64,000 nucleotides of DNA from JAYXXU01 sp049301135 (GCA_049301135.1 JBAQKP010000286.1:1-64000); one strand, 5' to 3'; shown: positions 27,147-37,087, numbered from the stretch's first letter. Notes: generated from the letters alone by a model not told the origin. Numbers and translations are program-made.

Positions 27147-27173
27147 CCGACCACCTGCTGGTCGGTTTTTTTT
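27147..27173 (+). terminator. terminator of pstCAB
   Basis: CCGACCA pairs perfectly with TGGTCGG around CCTGC and is followed by eight T. It lies 24 bases after the pstB stop. Confidence 0.92.
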
Positions 27174-27310
27174 GGTCTGTCGAGGACTGATCCGGCGGTT
27201 ACAGCCGTGCCATTTGCAGTTAGCCACTTGCAAAAACCTTAAAAAACCGTATTGTCATAGCCAGCCATTTGCCCAATCTCACGGGCGGTACAACTGATTT
27301 TGGAGCGCTC

Positions 27311-27838
27311 ATGAAACTCGATAAACTGCCAGAAACCATTGATCCCAGTCTGAACTTGGAACAAATCCGCCAAGAATGCCGTCGATTAGTCAAAAAACGC
27401 TCGTTTATTTCAGCTGGTGTTGCGGCAGTGCCCGTACCGTTTTTTGACGTGGTGGTCGATGCGGGTATTCTCAGCCAACTGTTGCCGTATATCAGTGAGC
27501 AGTTTGGTTTGGCGCCAGAACGGATGGCAGCGTTTGATCTAAGTACGCGTGAGATACATTGGAGCGAGATGCGCTCGCGTGGCACTGAGTTTGTCGGCTT
27601 GGTCGCCACACGCAGTGTGGTACGCCGCTCGATTCAGGGCTTGGGTGGTAGAATCGTCTCCAAGCAAGTGGTCAAATTTATCCCGCTCGGTGGACAGTTG
27701 GTTGCCGCCAGTATGGGTTATTTTGTCATGCGTAAAGTCGCGTTTGACCATATCGACGAGTGCTATCGACTGGCCAAACAGATTCAGGACAAACACCGTA
27801 CCTCTCAGACCGTCGGAGGTTCAGCGCGGAAGGTTTGA
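27311..27838 (+). CDS. conserved hypothetical protein with two hydrophobic helices
   Basis: A 175-residue protein of unknown function. A charged N-terminus (IRQECRRLVKKRSFIS) leads to AGVAAVPVPFFDVVVDAGILSQLL and later FIPLGGQLVAASMGYFVMRK, both hydrophobic with central Pro/Gly. The pattern 'AAVPVPFFDVVVD...' is reminiscent of the C-terminal domain of DUF697/YcjF-type membrane proteins, but I cannot confirm that. TGGAGCG precedes the ATG. It lies between pstB and an unrecognised gene, with no clear link to phosphate. Confidence 0.75.
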   Translation: MKLDKLPETIDPSLNLEQIRQECRRLVKKRSFISAGVAAVPVPFFDVVVDAGILSQLLPYISEQFGLAPERMAAFDLSTREIHWSEMRSRGTEFVGLVATRSVVRRSIQGLGGRIVSKQVVKFIPLGGQLVAASMGYFVMRKVAFDHIDECYRLAKQIQDKHRTSQTVGGSARKV

Positions 27839-27885
27839 CGCAAGTCGTGGCGGCTGAGAAAGGTCGCCAAAAAAGGGCAAAAAAC

Positions 27886-28416
27886 ATGATCCATCTGCTG
27901 CCTTTTCGCCTGATGCTCTCTAATAAATTCGGACAAATCGTAGATCCAACCACGGGACGTGATACTTATACTGCGGGAGACGCTTTTATTGGTGAAAGCC
28001 GATTTTCCACCTTTGACACCGCTCGACTGAATGCTCAATGGTTGATTTTAAAATATCCTTGGGCATGCGCTGAGATTTACAACGAAAACCAGTTGCTTGA
28101 GAAGTTACTGCCTGATGAACAGAGCATCCAGCTGCCAGTTTTAGGCAACATACAGCCTAGACTATCGCTATCCTTATTGCGCTGGGGGTTTGCTCGACGG
28201 AGAATACTGGAACAGCCATCGTCAGATGCGCAGCGCCTGTATATTTGGGTGAGGGGATTTATATTTGTACTAACGATGAATGCGGTGGGAATTCAAGTCG
28301 AGATGACAGAACCCACCGACCCTTTGCGCTGTCAGCATGTGTTTGCCGCCCTGAAACGCTTTGAACACCGCCTATTTGCCTATCGCTGGCTAATCGGTAG
28401 TGCGCTCAGGTTTTAA
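27886..28416 (+). CDS. hypothetical protein, 176 residues
   Basis: Not recognised. The product starts MIHLLPFRLM, has a moderately conserved-looking charged middle (FIGESRFSTFDTARLNAQWLI) and one hydrophobic stretch (GFIFVLTMNAVGIQV), and ends within the last four bases of the convergent pap gene. AAGGGC lies 12 bases before the ATG, a weak site; an open frame extends upstream to 27760, overlapping the preceding gene. Its base use is a little more AT-rich than the neighbours. Function cannot be suggested. Confidence 0.55.
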   Translation: MIHLLPFRLMLSNKFGQIVDPTTGRDTYTAGDAFIGESRFSTFDTARLNAQWLILKYPWACAEIYNENQLLEKLLPDEQSIQLPVLGNIQPRLSLSLLRWGFARRRILEQPSSDAQRLYIWVRGFIFVLTMNAVGIQVEMTEPTDPLRCQHVFAALKRFEHRLFAYRWLIGSALRF

Positions 28417-29834
28417 GTCAACACCTGCTTTAAATGTTGCTGTAGCCCCTGCAACACCGCCAAGCGTGCGCTGTACTTATCGTTGGTGGCCACTACAATC
28501 CACGGCGCATGCGGCTGATCGGTACGCGCCAATACATCCGCCGCCGCTTGTACATAATCATCCCAACGCTCGCGATTGCGCCAATCATCATCGGTCAGCT
28601 TAAAACGCTTGTGCGGCGTGTCTTTACGCGCATTAAAACGCAGTAATTGCTCGTCGCTATCAATCGACAACCAAAACTTAATTAAGATTGCCCCTGCATC
28701 GGTCAAGTTGCGCTCAAAGTGATTGATCTCCGTGTATGCCCGCTGCCAATCCAGTGGACTCACCAACTGCTCGACTCGCTCAACCAGCACACGGCCATAC
28801 CACGACCGATCAAAAATCGCCATGCCTGCCCGCTCCGGCAACCGTCGCCAAAACCGCCACAAATATGGATAACGCAACTCGTACGCCTCAGGGGCAGCAA
28901 TACAATGAATCTGATACTCACGCGGATCAAGCTGCGCTACTACTCGCCGAATCGCACCACCTTTACCAGCCGCATCCATGCCTTCAAACACCACAATCAC
29001 TGGTCGATCACCACGTGCGCGCAGTAAATCGGTGACTTCGGCTTGCAGTTGTTTACGTTGCAGTTTGTATTGCTCTTTTTTTAGGATCTGGCGATCTGGC
29101 GTCTGTAGCACGGGCGGAATCACACTCGGCTGCCAACGCTCGCTGGGCTGTTGTCGTGGCAAGCGTGGCGCTTGTAAGTGACCTAACACCTGCTGGGCAA
29201 ACGTCAAATTACGCGCATCGGCGTCCTCACCATCAATCGTGATCCAGTCCTCGCCGAGTTGCTCACGCAAGGCTTGCAGCTTGTCGTACTCGTCACGATC
29301 ACGCCAATCTAAGCCGTGCAGCTTTTGCCATTTTAATAAACTGGGCTCAATGTCATTCAAGCGCTGCTGTAGTGTTTTCCAAGACAAATCAAACCAGCAC
29401 TTGACCAAGGTCACGCCTTCTTGTTGTAAATAATGCTCAAACGCTTCGATTTCTTGTAACTGCTGTGTGAACTCATCGGCAGATATGCCTTGTTTTTTAC
29501 CGGCCAACCGCGCTTCCAATAAATCTCCATACCAATTGCCAAACAACACCCGTAGCTCGCCACGTTCAGGAATATCAGCAATATACGGCTGCCAAAACGG
29601 TCGTTGCCAATCCTGCCCACGTGGCAAATGCGCACTGACCTTAAGCAGGCGTGGATCTGCCCATTCGCGCAGTTGCGTGACGGCCTCGCCTTTTCCAGCC
29701 AATTCGATACCACTAACCAAGACCAACACACTGCGACCATTTGAGGCTTGTGAACTGTTTTTTAAGGCATATTGTGCTTCAATCAGCGCTAAGCGCAGAC
29801 TGTGTTCTGCATCGTTTGGGGTTGTGCCTGTCAT
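28413..29834 (-). CDS. pap: polyphosphate:AMP phosphotransferase (two-domain PPK2)
   Basis: Transfers phosphate from polyphosphate to AMP to give ADP. It is the 473-residue, two-domain PPK2 form known from Acinetobacter johnsonii. The N-terminal domain (about 30-230) has a degenerate P-loop region SGIELAGKGEAV and GNWYGDLLEAR; the C-terminal domain (about 265-470) has the canonical EGMDAAGKGGAIRR and FDRSWYGRVLVERVE. Such pairs usually have one active (C-terminal) domain. AGGGTG precedes the ATG. Its position beside pst suggests joint use in phosphate uptake and polyphosphate recovery. Confidence 0.93.
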   Translation of the reverse strand: MTGTTPNDAEHSLRLALIEAQYALKNSSQASNGRSVLVLVSGIELAGKGEAVTQLREWADPRLLKVSAHLPRGQDWQRPFWQPYIADIPERGELRVLFGNWYGDLLEARLAGKKQGISADEFTQQLQEIEAFEHYLQQEGVTLVKCWFDLSWKTLQQRLNDIEPSLLKWQKLHGLDWRDRDEYDKLQALREQLGEDWITIDGEDADARNLTFAQQVLGHLQAPRLPRQQPSERWQPSVIPPVLQTPDRQILKKEQYKLQRKQLQAEVTDLLRARGDRPVIVVFEGMDAAGKGGAIRRVVAQLDPREYQIHCIAAPEAYELRYPYLWRFWRRLPERAGMAIFDRSWYGRVLVERVEQLVSPLDWQRAYTEINHFERNLTDAGAILIKFWLSIDSDEQLLRFNARKDTPHKRFKLTDDDWRNRERWDDYVQAAADVLARTDQPHAPWIVVATNDKYSARLAVLQGLQQHLKQVLT

Positions 29835-29914
29835 GTTGTCACCCTGTTTGGCTTAATCATTGATCCAAAATCGAGTATGCTTGGTCGGTGTTTATTTTGG
29901 CTAGTGAAATCTAT

Positions 29915-30646
29915 ATGTCTGCGTTTGATGCTCTCAAGTCACAGCTCGCCCGCTATCGTGCGTTAGAACACCATCAAAATCCTGCGCTGGCTGCTCAATT
30001 GGTCGCCGTGCAAGCATGGCAAAAAACCCGCATGCAGCATACGCACCGTGAATTATTTGCCCAACCCGAACATCAACTGATGGCACACTATTTTCTCAAT
30101 CGCCTATACGGCGGTGCTGATTTTGAAATATTGGCCGATCAATTTGAGCGTGTCCTGCTGAAAGCGCATAAAATCGAAAAAATCGCACCCGCCAGCGCAG
30201 TACATACCGGCACATTGGGCATCGAACTGGCGGTGCTGGCGATTGAACTGGATGAGCAACTGGCCAAATTGTTATTGCTGCGCCCCACCGAGCCGATCAC
30301 CGATGAGATCATGCTAGATGCCTACCTTGATGCTGATCAGGCCGAGCGCCGCCAGCATCAGATGGCAGTGCTGAATGAACTCGGCTTAAAGCTCGATAAA
30401 TATGTGCGCTCCTTAATGATTCAGACCGCGTTTAAGCTGGCTAAAAATACCGCGTATAAACATGAGTTTGCCCCTGTCTATGACTTTACCGCTGAAGGGT
30501 TTGCCGCGATGAAATCGCTCGACTCGGCCGCAGGCTTTATTGAAGCTTTTACGCAAGCCGAATGTGAGATTATTCAGCGGGTACACCAGCAACTACCCGA
30601 CCCCTTTGCGCGCTTGGCACACGCTGAAACAGCAGCGGCATTTTAA
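29915..30646 (+). CDS. FFLEELY-motif protein of unknown function
   Basis: A 243-residue, mostly helical protein of a conserved proteobacterial family named for the FFLEELY motif, here YFLNRLYGGADF near residue 60. No catalytic motif is seen and the biochemical function is unknown. Homologues often lie near ubiE, as here (70 bases downstream), which hints at a link with ubiquinone synthesis but does not prove it. ATG 29915 is preferred to the upstream GTG 29888 as it fits the usual N-terminus (MSAFDALKSQLARY). Confidence 0.8.
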   Translation: MSAFDALKSQLARYRALEHHQNPALAAQLVAVQAWQKTRMQHTHRELFAQPEHQLMAHYFLNRLYGGADFEILADQFERVLLKAHKIEKIAPASAVHTGTLGIELAVLAIELDEQLAKLLLLRPTEPITDEIMLDAYLDADQAERRQHQMAVLNELGLKLDKYVRSLMIQTAFKLAKNTAYKHEFAPVYDFTAEGFAAMKSLDSAAGFIEAFTQAECEIIQRVHQQLPDPFARLAHAETAAAF

Positions 30647-30716
30647 GATTGAGAGCCTTCAGCTGATCGGCTGAGGGAAAGATTTTTTGAGTATTTTTTG
30701 ATTGGAGCGACTTGTT

Positions 30717-31559
30717 ATGACAGACCCAAAACCGCTAGAACCGTCGCAATTTCAAAGCGAAGCCTTACCGCAAGGCACAGCGCAAGGCCAGCAACAACCG
30801 ATTGAACAGGCCGCACACAGTGGCAATACCACGCATTTCGGCTACAAAACCGTCGCGATTGAGGATAAACAGCAAAAAGTCGCCGAGGTGTTTCACTCGG
30901 TTGCGGCCAAATATGACCTGATGAACGATCTGATGTCGTTTGGTATTCATCGGTTATGGAAGCGCTTTACCATCACGCTGTCTGGCGTACGGCGTGGTCA
31001 GCATGTGCTGGACATCGCGGGTGGCACGGGTGATCTGGCCAAAGCGTTTAGCCGTGAAGTTGGCAAGACTGGTCGTGTGGTACTGTCAGACATTAATGAG
31101 TCGATGTTGAATGTCGGGCGTGATCGTTTGTTGGATGCTGGTTGTACCAATGTCGAGTTTGTGTTGGCCAATGCCGAGACCTTAGCGCCGTTTGCGGACA
31201 ATTCGTTTGACTTGTTGACCATCAGTTTTGGCCTGCGCAACGTGACTGACAAAGACGCTGCCCTACGCTCGATGTATCGGGTACTGAAGCCGGGCGGGCG
31301 CTTATTGATCCTTGAATTCTCCAAGCCAGTGTTCGAGCCATTATCAAAACTCTATGATTTATACTCATTTACTGCACTGCCGGTGATGGGCAAGCTGGTC
31401 GCCAACGATTCCGAAAGTTATCGTTATTTGGCCGAATCGATTCGGATGCACCCTGATCAGCGCACCTTAAAACAAATGATGGAGCACGCCGGTTTTCAAA
31501 GTTGTGACTATCACAATATGACTGGTGGGATTGTTGCGTTACATCGCGGCTTTAAATAA
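30717..31559 (+). CDS. ubiE: ubiquinone/menaquinone methyltransferase UbiE
   Basis: Performs the C-methylation step of ubiquinone (and menaquinone) synthesis using S-adenosylmethionine. Hallmarks: [40 protein letters not shown] motif [24 protein letters not shown] and the end [11 protein letters not shown]. It has about 35 extra N-terminal residues rich in Gln, a common feature of Moraxellaceae UbiE. TGGAG precedes ATG 30717. First of the ubiE-ubiJ-ubiB set. Confidence 0.97.
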   Translation: MTDPKPLEPSQFQSEALPQGTAQGQQQPIEQAAHSGNTTHFGYKTVAIEDKQQKVAEVFHSVAAKYDLMNDLMSFGIHRLWKRFTITLSGVRRGQHVLDIAGGTGDLAKAFSREVGKTGRVVLSDINESMLNVGRDRLLDAGCTNVEFVLANAETLAPFADNSFDLLTISFGLRNVTDKDAALRSMYRVLKPGGRLLILEFSKPVFEPLSKLYDLYSFTALPVMGKLVANDSESYRYLAESIRMHPDQRTLKQMMEHAGFQSCDYHNMTGGIVALHRGFK

Positions 31560-31631
31560 GCTGGAGCTTGAGGTGGGGATTGTGACCCAAGCCCCCACTT
31601 CTGCTACCGACTCCCCCATAAGGACACTGTC

Positions 31632-32339
31632 ATGTTAGCAACGCTGGCACTGGGTGCTTTTGAAAGCGTGATCAATGAGTGGATTGATCTGGATGCCGCG
31701 ACACGGCACGGTTTTAATCAACTTGCAGGTAAGCTGCTGCGCGTGGTGATCGACACGCCCTATCTGTCGATCGATATTCTATTTGATCAAGACCGGATTC
31801 GACTCAGTCCCACACCAGTCGGCATGGATGATCAGCCGACGAGCAGTTTGTTTGAGCAGCGTGTGTGTGATCTCAAGTTTGCACCTTCGCGTGCCAATAC
31901 CACGCTACATGTGCCGCATTTGATTGCGCTGGCACGTTTGTTTGGCGCGACACCGGGCAGCACGGGCAACCTGCCAGTACAGGGTGAACTGGCCGTATTG
32001 CAGCAAGTGCAACTGGTGATGGCACAAGCTGAACCGGATATTAGTGCTAAACTCGCGCCTTGGATTGGTGATGGTTTGGCGCACCAATTGGCGCAACTGC
32101 TCAGTCAGGGTAAACAAGCACTCAGCCAAACCGGACAGCGGCTGTTTGAGCATACCGAAGCACAGATCAAGCAAGAGAATAACTTGCTCGCACCCCGTTG
32201 GCAGGCGGAGCGGTTTATCGACGGTGTGCGGGATTTGCGTAACGATATTGAGCGCTTACAAGCCCGCATTCGTCAACTGCCGACAGATACTGAATCCAAA
32301 TCTGAGCTTCTGCCTGATCGCGCCGCTCCGCCGCATTGA
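31632..32339 (+). CDS. ubiJ: ubiquinone biosynthesis accessory protein UbiJ
   Basis: A 235-residue SCP2-like lipid-binding accessory factor. The N-terminal part (LATLALGAFESVINEWIDLDAAT, then a beta-sheet SCP2 region) and the C-terminal charged coiled coil (FIDGVRDLRNDIERLQARIRQL) match the family pattern. In E. coli UbiJ helps organise the soluble Ubi complex and binds lipids. AAGGA precedes the ATG, and its place between ubiE and ubiB supports the call. Confidence 0.88.
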   Translation: MLATLALGAFESVINEWIDLDAATRHGFNQLAGKLLRVVIDTPYLSIDILFDQDRIRLSPTPVGMDDQPTSSLFEQRVCDLKFAPSRANTTLHVPHLIALARLFGATPGSTGNLPVQGELAVLQQVQLVMAQAEPDISAKLAPWIGDGLAHQLAQLLSQGKQALSQTGQRLFEHTEAQIKQENNLLAPRWQAERFIDGVRDLRNDIERLQARIRQLPTDTESKSELLPDRAAPPH

Positions 32340-32392
32340 TCGGTTGATCTGATCACTTGTTTTGACCACTTGTTTTGGAGTCACCCGCCACC

Positions 32393-34012
32393 ATGATCCC
32401 GCATCCTTCTCGCCTGCTGGAGCTGTGGCGCATCGCCGCTCACTACCGTTTAGACACGCTGCTGCCACCAGAGCAACTGCCCGCGCGGGCACGGCCAGCC
32501 CTGCGTGCGATTGCCCTGCATCCAGCGGCATGGGGCAGCAAAGCCGCTGATGATCCGATGCGACTCAAGCGCGCACTCGAAGACATGGGCCCGTTGTTTG
32601 TCAAACTCGGGCAGCTGCTCTCGACCCGCCGAGATTTGATTACGCCTGAGCTATTGGCACAATTGGTACACCTGCAAGATCGGGTCACACCGTTTGATGC
32701 CACGATTGCCCGACAACGCGTGGCAGCGTCACTCGGTGCCAGTATTGAAACGCTGTTTGCCCGCTTTGATGATCTGCCGCTCGCGGCTGCGTCGATTGCC
32801 CAAGTGCACACTGCCGCCATGCACGATGGCCGTGAAGTGGTGGTCAAAATCGTACGGCCGGATATTCGAGCGCAGATCGTACAGGATTTTGATATTTTGG
32901 CATGGCTGGCTCAATGGCTAGAAGCACGCGTCGAAGCGGCGCGTGCCATTCATATGCAGCAAATTGTCAGTGACTATCGGCAAGTGATTCTGAACGAACT
33001 CGACCTGAGCCTAGAAGCAGCCAATACTCGCCAACTGCGGCAAAACTTTCTCGGCTCCAAGATGATGTATGTGCCGGAGGTGTATACCGACAGCAAAGAC
33101 GTGTTGGTGGCAGAGCGGATCAGTGGTGTGCCGGTATCCGATTTGGCGACCTTTGAGCAGTTGGGCATGGATCGGGCGCAGCTGGGTGAGCTTGGCTTGA
33201 CCATCTTCTTTACCCAAGTGTTTCGGGATAATTTTTTTCACGCCGACATGCACCCTGGCAATGTGTTTGTTGAAACGATCAATCCGGCACAACCCCGATT
33301 TATTGCACTCGATTGCGCGATCATGGGTGAGTTGTCGGAGACTGATCGGCTGACCGTGGCGCGTATGTTGCTATCGGTCATGCAAAGCAACTTTACCCAA
33401 CTGATCCAAGTGGTGCATCAAGCGGGCTGGATTCCACCGAACACCGATCAAGCCGCTCTATCGCGCGAAATGCGGCGTGCGGTTGGCCCTATGGTCTCAA
33501 AGCCAATGGATCAGTTGGACTTTGCGGGAATTTTACTAGAGATCATGGATATTGCGCGGCGTTTTCATCTCGAAATTCCACCACAACTCATGCTATTGCT
33601 GAAAACGTTGGTACATGTTGAGGGCTTAGGGCGCGATCTGTACCCACAACTCGACATCTGGAAACTGGCCAAACCGATCCTGACCGAATGGGTCGGCCAA
33701 CAGATGAATCCGGCCAAAGCCCTGAAGGAATTTGGCCAACAATTGCCCAGCCTGCTGATGGGTGCAACTGACCTACCCGCGCTGATCACCGATAGCCTAC
33801 ACGGTCTACGCCAACAAACCACATGGCATGATCGGCAATGGCGTGAGCTGCAACAACTGCGGATGCAGATCGAACAACAACGGCGGCTCGATTGGTTGGC
33901 AGCAGGGGGGTTGATCGGCAGTCTGACCTTGGCAACACAAGTGCCTTGGCCGATTGCAGTGCTATTATTTATCGTGGCAGCACTGACGGTGCTGTGGCGG
34001 GTGGTCAGTTAG
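32393..34012 (+). CDS. ubiB: ubiquinone biosynthesis regulatory kinase-like protein UbiB
   Basis: An atypical ABC1/ADCK kinase-like ATPase needed for ubiquinone synthesis, 539 residues. The KxGQ motif (LFVKLGQLLSTR), the Ala-rich nucleotide loop PLAAASIAQVH, VVVKIVRP, the catalytic-loop-like FFHADMHPGNVF and IALDCAIMGEL are all present, and a C-terminal pair of membrane helices (GGLIGSLTLATQ, WPIAVLLFIVAALTVLW) anchors it. Start ATG 32393 as in homologues. Confidence 0.96.
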   Translation: MIPHPSRLLELWRIAAHYRLDTLLPPEQLPARARPALRAIALHPAAWGSKAADDPMRLKRALEDMGPLFVKLGQLLSTRRDLITPELLAQLVHLQDRVTPFDATIARQRVAASLGASIETLFARFDDLPLAAASIAQVHTAAMHDGREVVVKIVRPDIRAQIVQDFDILAWLAQWLEARVEAARAIHMQQIVSDYRQVILNELDLSLEAANTRQLRQNFLGSKMMYVPEVYTDSKDVLVAERISGVPVSDLATFEQLGMDRAQLGELGLTIFFTQVFRDNFFHADMHPGNVFVETINPAQPRFIALDCAIMGELSETDRLTVARMLLSVMQSNFTQLIQVVHQAGWIPPNTDQAALSREMRRAVGPMVSKPMDQLDFAGILLEIMDIARRFHLEIPPQLMLLLKTLVHVEGLGRDLYPQLDIWKLAKPILTEWVGQQMNPAKALKEFGQQLPSLLMGATDLPALITDSLHGLRQQTTWHDRQWRELQQLRMQIEQQRRLDWLAAGGLIGSLTLATQVPWPIAVLLFIVAALTVLWRVVS

Positions 34013-34047
34013 TTTTTTCTATTTTGAGATACAGCTCAAAGGGTTGA

Positions 34048-34066
34048 GGGGTGGATAATCCACCCC
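34048..34066. terminator. hairpin between convergent ubiB and filF
   Basis: GGGGTGGA pairs perfectly with TCCACCCC around TAA. No strong T-run follows on either strand. A second small stem (TTTGAG/CTCAAA) lies just before it. Confidence 0.5.
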
Positions 34067-34080
34067 AAACCGCCAATCAA

Positions 34081-36063
34081 CTATCGTTTGATACGATCAA
34101 TTGTGTTGTAGCATGGCGTCAGCGCCGCAGTCACTGTACCATCCTGCCGCTTTCTCGCTTCTTCATAGCGCTGTTTTTGTGCATCCGTCATCCCTGTTGT
34201 GTCATACAGCGCCAGATAGGCATTATAAATATGCCCCCATTGCGCTGGATCTTGGCCTGCCAGCTCACCCTCGGCGGTGCTGGAGTCGGTGATATTAATC
34301 GTTGGTGAACTGCTCTCACTGATTGGACCTGCCACGTTGATTTTAACCCGTGGCGTGGCAGCGAGTGATGCGATCTGGAGTCCGTCATGCACACCGAATA
34401 CATCGCCCGAGAACAGCATAGTCGGGCCAATAAACGCATCGTTCACATCTACGCCAGTGTAAGCCGCTCGCACCGTACCGACACGATACTCCTGCACACC
34501 TGCGGCATCTTTTAGGGTCGCCGGATCGACCGGTGAGCAGTTACCCGCTGCACCTAGTGGTGTAGCACCTTCAGCAAAGTCACTAATAATGTTGCCATTT
34601 TCTAAAATTGTCACACTTAAATCAGGCAAATCAGTACAGCCACCTTGTGGACAACCTGAAGCGACTGAGCCATAACGAAACTTAAAAGTCGCATGCAGCG
34701 GAAACACAAACCGATCACCTGTATTCACAGTATCTTTAGTTCGCCAGACGGTACGGTCTAAAAAGGTATTGACGTTGGCAACTTTGCTGATCGTGGCAGT
34801 ACCATTGATGGTGGGTTGCGTCACACCAGCCGCATTGGTAAATGCAGGCTGAACCCAACGACCAATCGTCCCTGCTGCTGGCTCATTCTTATCTGTAGTC
34901 AGATTCTCATAGACCTTGCGACTGCCGACCATCGAGAAATTGCGCAGCAGCTTACCTTCATTAAAGTCGATAACCTTGGACGAGGTGCTGACACTGCGCC
35001 ATTTCCATTGACCACTCACTTTATCGGTGACGGGATCAAAACCACCGAGGGCATTGTCCGGACGTAGCTTCTCAAAGTCATTACGACGATACAGGTTATA
35101 GACCCCTTCAGAGGTATTGGCACGACCCGTCCACTGCATCGCTTGGCCAATATGCGCACCCTCACGATCCACCAGACTATACAAGGCAATCGTACTGCGT
35201 AGTAAACCATTGCTGCCAGACTCTGTATCAGGCGCTGCTTGGCCTTCAATCCCTAGCCGCAGATCATTGATCCCTGTATTACCGGTCAAGCCGTCTAATG
35301 CCGGAGTACCGCCGACTTCACTCGGCAACGTAATCGCGGGCGTCCCAAAATACACGCCGGTTTTAATGGCTTTGAGTGTGGTCAGCAGGCGGGCTTGGGC
35401 TTGCTCAGCTGTAATCGGCGTGCGGCTGGTCGCCGTCAAAAATGGCTCTAGCTTAGTGATGAACTGATCTGACGCAAACTCTCTGGCCTGTACATCCTCA
35501 GTCAGCACATCCAACTGATCTTTCAGCGCATCCGTAATCCGAATCCGATTCACAGGCGCCGTTGCGATAAATGGTTCAAGCTCAACGCCGGCAGCGTTAC
35601 GCTCACGCAAAGCTTGTAAGAACCGTGTGAGATTAATCGCAACAGTGGCTTCTGGACTGGTCAGACGAGTCACATCGGTACGCTTGGCGACCAGATCAAG
35701 CGGGGTGATCCGTAAGATCGACTGTCCAGCAGGCTGCACCAAGACCGAGCCCAATGTCACACGGCGCAGGCTCTTGGTCGATTGTAAATAAAATTCGATT
35801 TCAGAGTTAGCAGGACAGCTCGCCACACCAGTCTCATCGGTCACGTTGAATACCGAAGCACAGCTATAGTTTAGGTTAATCACGGGATCATCAACAAACT
35901 CAATCCGAACGCAATTTTCGGCAGTACATGAAGTACGAGCTGAAGGATCTGTTGTACCACCAGCACTGCTATTAATCGTGTTATTCGCACCACTACAGGC
36001 CGCTAGCCCAGCTGCCAACAAGCCAACAGTAAAAACTTTTTTAACCAACGTGTTATTGTCCAT
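34081..36063 (-). CDS. filF: FilF-like outer-membrane lipoprotein of the fil operon
   Basis: A large lipoprotein, last gene of the operon, resembling the 'putative pilus system protein FilF' of Acinetobacter in size and position. The signal peptide ends in the lipobox GLAAC. No enzymatic motif is visible; the remainder is a beta-rich, Thr/Asn-rich sequence with cysteine pairs (TSCTAENCVR, CPQGGC) and a C-terminal helical part (TDAQKQRYEEARKRQ). ATG 36063 or 36072 can both start it; the GGA at a proper distance favours 36063. The likely role is an accessory surface protein for export or display of FilA; this is inference. Confidence 0.75.
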   Translation of the reverse strand: MDNNTLVKKVFTVGLLAAGLAACSGANNTINSSAGGTTDPSARTSCTAENCVRIEFVDDPVINLNYSCASVFNVTDETGVASCPANSEIEFYLQSTKSLRRVTLGSVLVQPAGQSILRITPLDLVAKRTDVTRLTSPEATVAINLTRFLQALRERNAAGVELEPFIATAPVNRIRITDALKDQLDVLTEDVQAREFASDQFITKLEPFLTATSRTPITAEQAQARLLTTLKAIKTGVYFGTPAITLPSEVGGTPALDGLTGNTGINDLRLGIEGQAAPDTESGSNGLLRSTIALYSLVDREGAHIGQAMQWTGRANTSEGVYNLYRRNDFEKLRPDNALGGFDPVTDKVSGQWKWRSVSTSSKVIDFNEGKLLRNFSMVGSRKVYENLTTDKNEPAAGTIGRWVQPAFTNAAGVTQPTINGTATISKVANVNTFLDRTVWRTKDTVNTGDRFVFPLHATFKFRYGSVASGCPQGGCTDLPDLSVTILENGNIISDFAEGATPLGAAGNCSPVDPATLKDAAGVQEYRVGTVRAAYTGVDVNDAFIGPTMLFSGDVFGVHDGLQIASLAATPRVKINVAGPISESSSPTINITDSSTAEGELAGQDPAQWGHIYNAYLALYDTTGMTDAQKQRYEEARKRQDGTVTAALTPCYNTIDRIKR

Positions 36064-36081
36064 CTCGGTCATTCCATTCGA

Positions 36082-37086
36082 TTAAGGTGCAGCCAAGCGC
36101 AGCGGAGTCAGACGCAACTGTCCCCGATCCGCCAGCGTTTCACCACTCAGCTCGGCAGCTTCCACCAGCGGGGTGAGTAATAGGTAACGGGCATCTTGCG
36201 GGACATGCAGATGTCCTTGCAATGCCGATTGTTGTAACCATGTCGCAGCAGTTTTGGACTGATAGAACCCAGCAACGCCTTCTAAAATACAGCCACGCTG
36301 ATCTAGAAAAATCGGCAATGGCCAATAGTAACTGGTGCGTCGACTGGTCGCGGTATATGACATCAGGTGGATATCTTTGAGGGAGGGTGCCAACTCCGCC
36401 AACACAAATTCAAACTTCGGCTCAAAGCTAGGCACTGGCCAAAAATCTACCGGCGTCTCATCCAGCAGTTTGGCGGTTTTGATCTGTTTGGCAGACAGAC
36501 ACTGTTGATTGGTGAGGTTCACCAACGCATCTGCCGCAACCCGGCGATAGCTGGCAGCCAAACTGACCGATTGTGGCCGTTGCAACTGCTGGGTAAAGCT
36601 ACTCAGCCGTACCCCCGACTCACGCTCCACCACCTGTGTGCCACCCAAACCATCCGGCAGACTATAAAAGCGCTTCCTGCCTTCAAGGTTAAACTCGCGT
36701 TGCTCCAGATAGGCAGTATCGACATATTGCTGACCATCAAACTCAGAAAACGGTGAAGCCGCTGTGTCAGGTTTGGTGACCGTTAAATCGGCCACAGCCG
36801 CTGCATCGACTGCTGCCGCCGTGTCAGGTTTAGTGCTCGGCTGAGCGAGGTTGATACTTGGTGTTGCGACGGGCGGCACTTCAGCCACACGACCCGCTGC
36901 TGGAGTCGGCGCAATCACTGGCCGCGCGCGACGACTCGGCACCGGCATATCAACCTGCATCGGGCCATCTGGGGTCAAAATTGTATAAAACGTCTTGTCG
37001 GCAGGTGGTTCATCCGCTTGGGCAGTACTGGTCAACAGCACACTGCCTAGCATCAATGTCAACAGACCGCGCAATTGATCAGCCAT
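36082..37086 (-). CDS. filE: FilE-like periplasmic protein of the fil operon
   Basis: A 334-residue exported protein; the signal peptide ends near TSTAQA. A Pro/Ala-rich linker (about residues 50-110) resembles a periplasm-spanning arm, followed by a conserved-looking folded part (EFDGQQYVDTAYLEQREFNLEGRKRFY, and FWPVPSFEPKFEFVLAELAP). Acinetobacter has a similar gene named FilE between filD and filF. Its ATG lies one base after the filD stop, so translation is coupled. Function is not established. Confidence 0.72.
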   Translation of the reverse strand: MADQLRGLLTLMLGSVLLTSTAQADEPPADKTFYTILTPDGPMQVDMPVPSRRARPVIAPTPAAGRVAEVPPVATPSINLAQPSTKPDTAAAVDAAAVADLTVTKPDTAASPFSEFDGQQYVDTAYLEQREFNLEGRKRFYSLPDGLGGTQVVERESGVRLSSFTQQLQRPQSVSLAASYRRVAADALVNLTNQQCLSAKQIKTAKLLDETPVDFWPVPSFEPKFEFVLAELAPSLKDIHLMSYTATSRRTSYYWPLPIFLDQRGCILEGVAGFYQSKTAATWLQQSALQGHLHVPQDARYLLLTPLVEAAELSGETLADRGQLRLTPLRLAAP

Positions 37087-37087
37087 C

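Noticed and set aside
28413..29834. Calling pap a simple single-domain PPK2
   Set aside because: Two PPK2-like domains are clearly present, so it is the two-domain AMP phosphotransferase.
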